Below are positions 31,454 to 37,823 of a DNA stretch of 37,823 nt, piece by piece; position 1 is the first letter of the stretch, and the number at the start of each line of letters is the position of its first letter. Made by a program: the position numbers and the translations under genes. The stretch comes from Schizophyllum amplum (lineage: Eukaryota > Basidiomycota > Agaricomycetes > Agaricales > Schizophyllaceae), in the NCBI GenBank assembly GCA_007026445.1, contig VDMD01000191.1, positions 1 through 37,823 of the forward strand, in the 5' to 3' direction. A model generated the notes under the pieces. It was given only the letters and a program-made list of their open reading frames with translations. It made no database searches and had not been told where the DNA came from.

Positions 31454-32669
31454 AGCCAGGAGCTTACGGAACAGCCATATAGGAAAGCTGATGGGAACGA
31501 TTAATTTGGAGGGGGAGATCTGGGTCCAACTGGGGAAACGTTAGTCGTCTGCCACGCCGATGGCGCCAACCTTTTCGATGGTAGACAGCAGAATCATTTA
31601 GCGCCTCTCCTCCCAACCATAGAGAAAAATGCTACCAAACTTTGGCATTGCAGGGCACATGGAGCGTACTAAAAATCGAAAGAACGAACGCGGCAAACCT
31701 GACCTCTCCGGTGGAAAAAATGCCCCCGGCACGGAGTTAGATTGCATTTGCAATTTCTCGAGGTTGCCATATATGTCGAACTGTATGTTGCAATTGTTCA
31801 TTTCCGGAGATCTCAGCCTGCGCGCCCATGACAACATAAATTGCCGATACACATGTCCGTGCCTAGAAGCAGATCGACGACGGCCTCCACGGTTGAACAA
31901 TGAGTCACTCACCTTGTTAGCCTTTGGAAAAGGCCTGATTGCCTCCCGCTACTGTCGGCGCCCTCGGAAAATCGGCCTGTAATTCGAGGTAGGCGCCGCT
32001 TCGCCAGGTGCTCAGTACTCAGTGCTGGGACCCAATCGCCGTTTCGCACTAGTAAACCTGCCTGTCACTTGATCGAGCTGGGTTAGTGACGCACCTTCAT
32101 CGGCGAGCGGAGGAGCCGGAAGGGGACAGCGGCCGGCAGATTCCAGGTGAATCATACCGTCTACGTTGCAGGAAATCGCATGAGCTTCTCCCTGCAACAC
32201 AGCTTCAGACATATGCTCACTAGCGAGGTCGGAACTGCACTGTGGTTGACGGAGCAGCAACCTCCGAGCTCCATCATCCAATGCTGAGACCCTCTGGAAG
32301 ATCGGGTTTCTCGGCGCACCGATAGCCCACTGCCCGCTCACGGTTGCGACCATAACCGGGCTGTTGAGCGGACTATAGTACAGTCATTTGTGGCACACGT
32401 AGGACGGATCGCCGGAGAAGTGACGAATTTCTGGCTCACAAGATAGCCAGCAACACAGCGCTAAACATACAGCCATAGTACATAATCACATCTGCAGAAA
32501 GAGCGATAGCGTCAGCTTTTCTGTTGGACTGCTTGGGTGCACACCGACCTGAGCCTCCCCACACACTGACAACTATCACTGTCAGGCATCACTCGAATGT
32601 CAATGTCATTACGAAATCTGCTGCCATCTCCCGCCTGCGATAGAGCGGCTGCAAGCATCGACGTCGCCG
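31454..32669. other. Intergenic region between NOP16 and the Zn2Cys6 factor
   Basis: About 1.2 kb upstream of the transcription factor, ending at the NOP16 stop. Minus frames at 31598-31912 and 32012-32353 are open for about 105-113 codons but show no family motif, no splice partner and no clear start context, so I do not call them genes. Confidence 0.4.
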
Positions 32670-34273
32670 TCAAACACCACCAAGCGCTATCCCAGCTCTC
32701 TTGAACGCCCGACGCAGTTCACCCCCTGTGCGCTGATCTGTGTTGAGCTTCCTATCCCGGGCCATACTGTCCACGTCCAACCCATGTTTGTCCATGAGAC
32801 GCTGCAGGTAGACATTCTCTCTCTCCGAGGTTGAACGAGGTCCGACGCCAGAGATTGGAGCGGCAACGGTCGCTGCGTTGACATTGATACTCGTCGCAAT
32901 ACGTTCTAATTCTGTAAAGAAGCGGCTGTAAGCTCAGAATGCACGAAGGGGGGGATAATTTTGTGTCAAAAGAAAGGTTGTCCAGCTAGCTGACCACCAC
33001 CGCCTCGAGTAGCGTAGCGCCGCCACAAAAAAGGAAACAATTCTTCTTAAAGGCAGACGCCGTCCACGGTCCAGAAAATGGTCCAACCCAACGTCAGAAA
33101 CGACAGACACAGCTTCTGCCGATTCGACCGCACTTCCTGAATGCCGAGAACAAAGGAAATGCGGACGAGTGCAGCTCGGAAGGCCAAACTCGGGTACGCG
33201 CAGAGATTGGCGTGGCGTCGAAGGAGAAGGCGGAAGTGGCGCTAGAACGTTCCGGCGATCTAAAGCAGCGACTGATCTGTGCCGGGCTTTAGCGCCGACG
33301 CCCTCGTCCTCGTCAAGGACGATACACATTGCGCATGGACGGGGCCGGCGATGGACAACGCATGTCCCGAATACGTCGGGTGACAACAGCGTAGACACAT
33401 CCGCCCATCGCTAGAGAGAAACAGGAAGGATGGAATAGAGAAATTTGCACTAACCTTTGACAACATTCTTGCTCTTGTCGTTGGCGCCACCGTTGTGACC
33501 TAGGCCATGCACCCATTGCTGTGCAACGCCCTTGTCGAGCTGGGGCTCCAGCTGCTCCATATCGAGCTCCATTGGGTCTTGCTCAGCTTGCTCCGCCTCG
33601 TCTTCTGGCGCCAATTCGACGCGCAGAACGTTGCCGCACTCGTCGCGAATGATTCTTCCGTGACCTCTCGGGATTGACGTCTTTTCTGATGCTTTCGAGG
33701 TAGATGCTGTGGGGGCTTCTGCAGACTCGTCCACAGATTCCTGGACCGCCATACGTTCGGATTTCTCGGAACCACCCGACGCGATGGGATTCAGGCTGTA
33801 TGCAAGGCCAAGCGCAGCATAACTGAAGAGGCGAGCACGTCAGTTCACATCTTTTGAATGAGGGGCAATAGAGAAGGGACGGGAGTTGCAGCGGGAATGC
33901 TGTGAACGCAGGCTAGGGCAGCGATCCTGATGCGTATGCTCTCGTTCCGTCGTGCACACGCCACATTGTCAGCGGGAGGCCAATACGTAAAGGGGGATTG
34001 TTGTGTGTTGCAGACCAGCTTATAGCAATCTGTTCTTTTACGAAGACTCACTTCTGCTTTACAGTCTTTCGAGAATCCCAGGCATCCTGCAGCGCCTTGG
34101 GACCTCTGATCGCTAACGAACAAGTCAGCCATCCCCCAGGGACTAGTCAGGATCATATATACCAAATACGCACCAGGAGACTTGTTGAAGTGGTTCCTTT
34201 TAGCGTGCCGTGAATGGGACACAGACTTGTGGGCTGAGGAGCGTGCTTTTCGGCGCTGACGGGGGTTGGCCAT
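32670..34273 (-). CDS. NOP16: Ribosome biogenesis protein NOP16
   Basis: Four exons (34273-34174, 34112-34052, 33822-33455, 32911-32670) give 256 residues. Start MANPRQRRKARSSAHKSVSH is the basic N-terminus of NOP16; then PAIRGPKALQDAWDSRKTVK and NYAALGLAYSLNP, the family core. The middle is acidic (PEDEAEQAEQDPMELDME). The C-terminal signature is YLQRLMDKHGLDVDSMARDR and KLNTDQRTGGELRRAFKRAG. NOP16 is a nucleolar protein of pre-60S ribosome assembly. It is longer than human NOP16 because of the acidic middle. Introns are 61, 229 and 543 nt; the last two are far longer than the local norm of about 55 nt, and the last separates ...NVVKG from ELERIATSINV. Confidence 0.92.
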
Positions 34274-34538
34274 GGTTATGTCGAGCTAAAAAGCGGAACA
34301 AAGCGCGATGTGGCAGGAAATGGGCCTATAGAGGGTACGGCAGGCCGTTTTACGGAGAATGCGCAGAGAATCGAAGCACAAGTGCAGTACAGCAGTCAGG
34401 ATGGATGTACTGATCGAAAGCTGAGCGTAATGCAATGTTCGCCACAAATTTGCTGATCAGTGTCACGTGGATGCGTCGGGGAATTCCGCGACCTCTGCTC
34501 GCCGCGAGACGACTCCCGCTCACTTTGTCCTTTACACA

Positions 34539-34913
34539 ATGCCGCTCATTATCAAGCCGCAGTCCCAGCTTCAGGCTATGCTTTCCGTTAGTTGCAGCGT
34601 TTTCTAGCCCCTAGTCACCCCTGACGCGTCAAAAACAGTTCTCGAGGCACTTCACGGGCACTGGCGCTGCCTGGGGTGTCGGTCTCGCCTCTATGGCGAC
34701 GCTGGTGCGTATCAGGTGCATTCTCTGCCAAATCCTACTCACCTCTCCGCAGCTGCTTTCCACTACGCCGCTCATGCAGCAGGGCGTTCTTCAGAAGGTC
34801 CCTGTGGTGCGTGATATGTTCGGTCCGATCGGCGTCAACTCACAGTCTGTCCCAATGTGCAGATTGGTAACTACTTCGAGGACAAGGTCCCTGCGTGCGA
34901 CAAGCCCTTCTAG
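34539..34913 (+). CDS. QCR10: Cytochrome bc1 complex subunit 10 (QCR10-like)
   Basis: Four tiny exons (34539-34586, 34639-34704, 34753-34806, 34863-34913) with introns of 52, 48 and 56 nt, all phase 0, give 72 residues. Start MPLIIKPQSQLQAMLSFSRH; one membrane segment around AAWGVGLASMATLLLLS-like residues; then VLQKVPVIGNYFEDK and the end VPACDKPF. A single-span protein of this size with the pattern (VLQK-P-V-x-G-x-Y-F, then D-K-P-F) fits the fungal UCR_10/QCR10 family of complex III in the inner mitochondrial membrane. The alternative is a small ATP synthase or complex IV subunit; the Leu-Gln-Lys-(x)-Pro-Val-(x)-Gly motif favours QCR10. It is convergent with the HAD gene, with 85 bp between stops. 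Confidence 0.68.
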
Positions 34914-34998
34914 AGCTCTAGAGTTATGACGACTGGGAATCAAATGGTCTCGTAAACTATGTTTGCGTGCTACACAGCATGCTTGAGCGACCCCAACC

Positions 34999-36400
34999 CT
35001 ACAACCTTGACCGCTCGTCTTCCGTGCTTGTCAAATCGATGCCTAGCCTGCGCTCCAGTGTCCTCACGGCCTCCAAAGTGCCTCCGATAGGGACGTCTGT
35101 CGAAGGCATCATGAGCGTGTTCAGCCTTACAAAATGTCGCCCAGACTCACGAATGGTCTCCATTCCCAAGCGCTTCGCGGCCTTTAAATTCCTGGATCAA
35201 CGAGTCAGCAACCCATAACCTGCTCATTGGACGAAAACCAATGATAAGTCACTGACATTCTATGTCGTCGAGGAAGATGACTTCCTCAGGCTTGACACCG
35301 TTTCTCTTGCAAGCCAGGATATAGAACTCGGATTCTGGTTTCCTGAAGGATCCTTCTCAGCCACGACCGTCCTTCCACGCTTTCAACAGCACCCACCTCA
35401 TTCCAAGCGTGCTGCTGTCGCAGAAGTCATCGAACATGGCGACAAGCTCTGGTGAGATGGCGCCGTTCTGCCACCCCAGGAAGGCAAGCTCCGTCACGGG
35501 AACGTCCTCAGTTACGCTGGACGCGTAATTGTTGGTCAGTGCGATGACCTTGTACTGACCCGTCCCTGTCATAATCTCTAGCGACACCCACGTACAACAC
35601 GCAATGCGCTCACCACGAAGGCGCCGCATAGCCTTGACGATGTGTGGATCGAGGGCGGCGGACTCGCGCATCATCTCGCCGAATAACTGCACAAGGAACA
35701 TAGCACAGGCGAGCCCCTCTGTCAGCCAACCGCTTCCGACATGACATTGCGCACGCGTACCTCTCGCACATCTATGTTCAACTCAGTCGGTAGGCGGGGC
35801 GGCTCTAGAGAGGCTGTTCAATCGCAAGACGCCGCGTACTAAAGGTGACCGACCGATGCCTTTCCGACGACAGTACGCCGTGTACCATATGTTTCCGTTG
35901 ACAGTGTCGGACAGATCTTGACTCCACGCATTGTAAAATTGCAGCAACGGAAGCTCTCCACGCTCAAAGCGCTGCCACGCTCCTTGCGACCCTCTAGCAG
36001 CACTGCGATCCCGGAGGACATGGGCACGCGACCGAGTATGGGAAAGAACAGCCGGGGCGTAGCGGTATGAAGATCCTCACTGTTCAGTACAGATGCGTAA
36101 AGGACAGGGCTTGAAGTTGTACATACATGGAGGCAATTTAAGTAGTTCTCGGGGATGTTGTGCTTCCGCTCATAAGCAGCGATAGCGACGAAGGGACTGC
36201 GCGCCACAACGCCTCCAATCTAATCCTGTCGCCCACTTCAATGATCAACGATGAGGGGCCAATTTGGATCTGACGCTCACCGAACGTCAACTAAGCTGGT
36301 ACTTTGGCAATAGCAGCCGCACACGATCTCATCTGTATACAAGGAGGAGACACGCGCTACTCACGTCGAAGAATACGGCTCTGAGAGGTGGCGAGGTCAT
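34999..36400 (-). CDS. HAD-superfamily hydrolase (epoxide hydrolase N-domain-like)
   Basis: A multi-exon gene for a haloacid-dehalogenase-fold hydrolase of about 270 residues. Motif I is FFDIGGVVARSP: the nucleophile Asp is present but the second Asp of the classical DxD is replaced by Gly, as is common in this subgroup. An intron falls right after the nucleophile. Then IAAYERKHNIPENYL, GAWQRFERGELPLLQFYNAW, TELNIDVRELFGEMMRES, motif II YKVIALTNNYAS, ELAFLGWQNG and MFDDFCDSSTLGMRKPE (motif III Lys), and motif IV PEEVIFLDDI. The end is IHVPIGGTLEAVRTLERRLG. The substrate cannot be predicted; relatives act as phosphatases or dehalogenases. The join between exon 2 (ending at 36127) and the AARGSQGAW exon (near 36010) is not resolved; one more small exon or a frame error is likely there. 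Confidence 0.8.
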
Positions 36401-37062
36401 ATCGTGAAGGGCACGCAATAGAGTCTGCGATACGAATAACAGAGGCAGCAGGGACCAGCGAAATAAAGCAGGAGATGGAAGTAAGCGTCAGGTCAGCGCT
36501 GAGCGTGGGGAAGCCGGGGAAGAGAACCAGGGAGGAACGCTGTCGGACCGGTGAGCTACCGGCAATCAATGTGATTATTATCGATCGATCTCAGATCCAC
36601 GTTACAATCAGGTTACAATGGAACGGTGCGTGACGGCTGGGTGACGGCTGAACCTTGGGCTAAACTCGAACTTGCATCTGACGTCCATGGCGACTGCCTT
36701 CTTGCTGAGGCCAGGCTCAGCCGCTGAGTTTAAAGCTCATTTACCGCTGATCGAAGGCTTTGTAGGAGATACTCCGGAGACCGACGGAGTGCCTCCTGTA
36801 TCATATCTCGTGGAGTTTTACCGCGATTTTATGTACGCGACTTCAAAGGCGTCTTTTGCCCCGCGTCGGACTCCGAAGTCCGTGCACTCGTCTCGCGCCT
36901 CGCACCTCAACTGCACCCGCCACAAACAGCCTGCTCTGATGAGGACATGATCAATTCCATCCTTCTTCTTGCCCTCGTCATTCCTCATTGACATTCCTTC
37001 TCTCCTCGAGACCTAACGCTGGCTTCATTTCGGACGCATTCTGCAGGTCCGACTCATTGAGA
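36401..37062. other. Divergent promoter region with 11-bp repeats
   Basis: About 660 bp between the HAD gene (minus) and the DUF6533 gene (plus). Around 36601-36651 two different 11-bp units each occur twice (see repeat entry). A plus frame at 36687-36950 has no motif. An upstream exon of the DUF6533 gene could be present just before 37050, where there is an acceptor-like CTGCAG. Confidence 0.45.
36601..36651. repeat. Two neighbouring 11-bp direct-repeat pairs
   Basis: GTTACAAT occurs at 36601 and 36612, and GTGACGGCTG at 36630 and 36641. Both pairs have an exact 11-bp period, about one helical turn, so paired sites would face the same side of the DNA. They lie in a divergent promoter region. 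Confidence 0.6.
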
Positions 37063-37823
37063 ATGGGTAACTGGGACGATGCGGCTGGCTACATGCGCGT
37101 CGTGAGTATTCAAGCCGTCTGGTCTTCAGCGTGAATCTCACTTCTTACAGGCTGCTTTCGCCATCTTTGTGTACGACTGGCTGCTCACTTTGCCCGCGGA
37201 AATAAGGATGTGTATGTCGGTCCTTAAGGGCTGCTACGTATGCGATAGTCTGAAGGTGCGCAACAGACAGGCGCCAGGAGTCGCGGCTGAGGCCGAGTGT
37301 GGCGTGCATTCTGCTGGTTTTGGTTCGGGTGCGTCAACTTGCCTGACTTTTTTTGAGCCCATGCTTATTCTCGAATCTCGATGCAGTATCTGGGGCTGGC
37401 GGCCTTGATAACAAACCTGATTGGTTTCTTCGCCCAACTCTTCATCAACGTTCCGCGCCAGTGCCAGTACCTTTCCCTCATTATGCCCGTCATGCAGTGC
37501 TTCGCTGTATGGGCCAGCCATGTGGTCTTTGTTGCTCGTGTGCGTTCGCTAGTCCCCCAAACCCGCAACTGCACTCTGAGCTCAAACCAGACAGTGGGCA
37601 TCTGTAATAATGACAAGACGGTCTCGATTGTCTTCACTCTCCTTGCAACGGCTATCTCTGGCGTCGAGCTTTTCGCGCAGTTGCATTCGCGTAAGTCCGA
37701 CATGGGATCCTCAGGGAACTGCGTCTGCATTACGACGCGGAGGACAACATCAGCTACGTGTACTACTTGGTGCGTGACATGTCGATAAACTGGCTTCCCT
37801 GCGTCATACGCCTTAAGTAGCTG
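37063..37823 (+). CDS. DUF6533-family membrane protein, cut by the window edge
   Basis: Agaricomycete multi-span membrane protein, 3' part missing. It begins MGNWDDAAGYMRV and enters the DUF6533 signature AAFAIFVYDWLLTLPAEIRM; then SVACILLVLVRYLGLAALIT, LIGFFAQLFINVPRQCQYL, LSLIMPVMQCFAVWASHVVF and TVSIVFTLLATAISGVELFA: four or five membrane segments so far, as in this family, whose function is unknown. Introns: after MRV, after the Ile-Arg region, after LVLVR, after VFVAR, and one near 37680 of about 35 nt (fitted to reach ELRLHYDAEDNISYVYYL). A short upstream exon joined at CTGCAG near 37045 is possible, so the true start may be earlier. The reading frame ends at a TAG at 37818 if no intron follows YYL; an intron there is more likely. 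Confidence 0.72.

Noticed and set aside
32012..32353. 113-codon minus-strand frame upstream of the Zn2Cys6 factor
   Set aside because: No recognisable motif and no supporting introns; composition is not like a folded protein.

Overview
The window is nuclear DNA of a filamentous basidiomycete, most likely an Agaricomycete. The genes are closely packed and GC-rich. Most are cut by many short GT-AG introns, typically 45-65 nt. Several products are of Agaricomycete type: a DUF6533 membrane protein, a zinc-ribbon family with Q/G/P-rich tails, and an M13 peptidase of fungal form. I see no rRNA, tRNA, CRISPR array, transposon or viral gene. Gene models were built by hand splicing, so exon edges are predictions.

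Left part (1-8.4 kb): mitochondrial ribosomal protein mL49/Img2 (minus); an unknown nuclear-looking protein (plus); about 2 kb with no convincing gene; a four-exon small Cys-containing protein (plus); a 768-residue RGG/Pro-rich protein (minus); and a cyclin L (plus). The last two are divergent across only 120 bp.

Centre (9-20.2 kb, all minus strand): an Argonaute of about 23 exons with a DEDD-type slicer tetrad, the Rab GTPase Ypt1/Rab1, a zinc-ribbon protein, and a membrane-anchored M13 (neprilysin-like) metallopeptidase whose start codon and main frame do not connect simply.

Right part (20.4-37.8 kb): a CUE-AlkB-GRF DNA/RNA demethylase-like protein (minus), divergent from a membrane-anchored M24 aminopeptidase P-like protein (plus). 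Then come an unknown protein (minus), a second zinc-ribbon paralogue (minus), a 1.9-kb gene-free stretch, a Zn2Cys6 transcription factor (minus), ribosome biogenesis factor NOP16 (minus), complex III subunit QCR10 (plus), a HAD hydrolase (minus), and the first part of a DUF6533 membrane protein that runs off the right edge.

The genes do not form one pathway. They are a normal mix of housekeeping genes (mL49, Ypt1, NOP16, QCR10), RNA and gene regulation (Argonaute, cyclin L, RGG protein, Zn2Cys6 factor), peptidases and a nucleic-acid repair-type enzyme. The points most worth a second look are an 8-nt Argonaute micro-exon that carries a catalytic Asp, the paired zinc-ribbon paralogues with shared intron positions and one GC-AG intron, the 543-nt NOP16 intron, the M13 frame break, and an 11-bp-period double repeat near the right edge. 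I found no clear sign of a wholly new multi-gene system.
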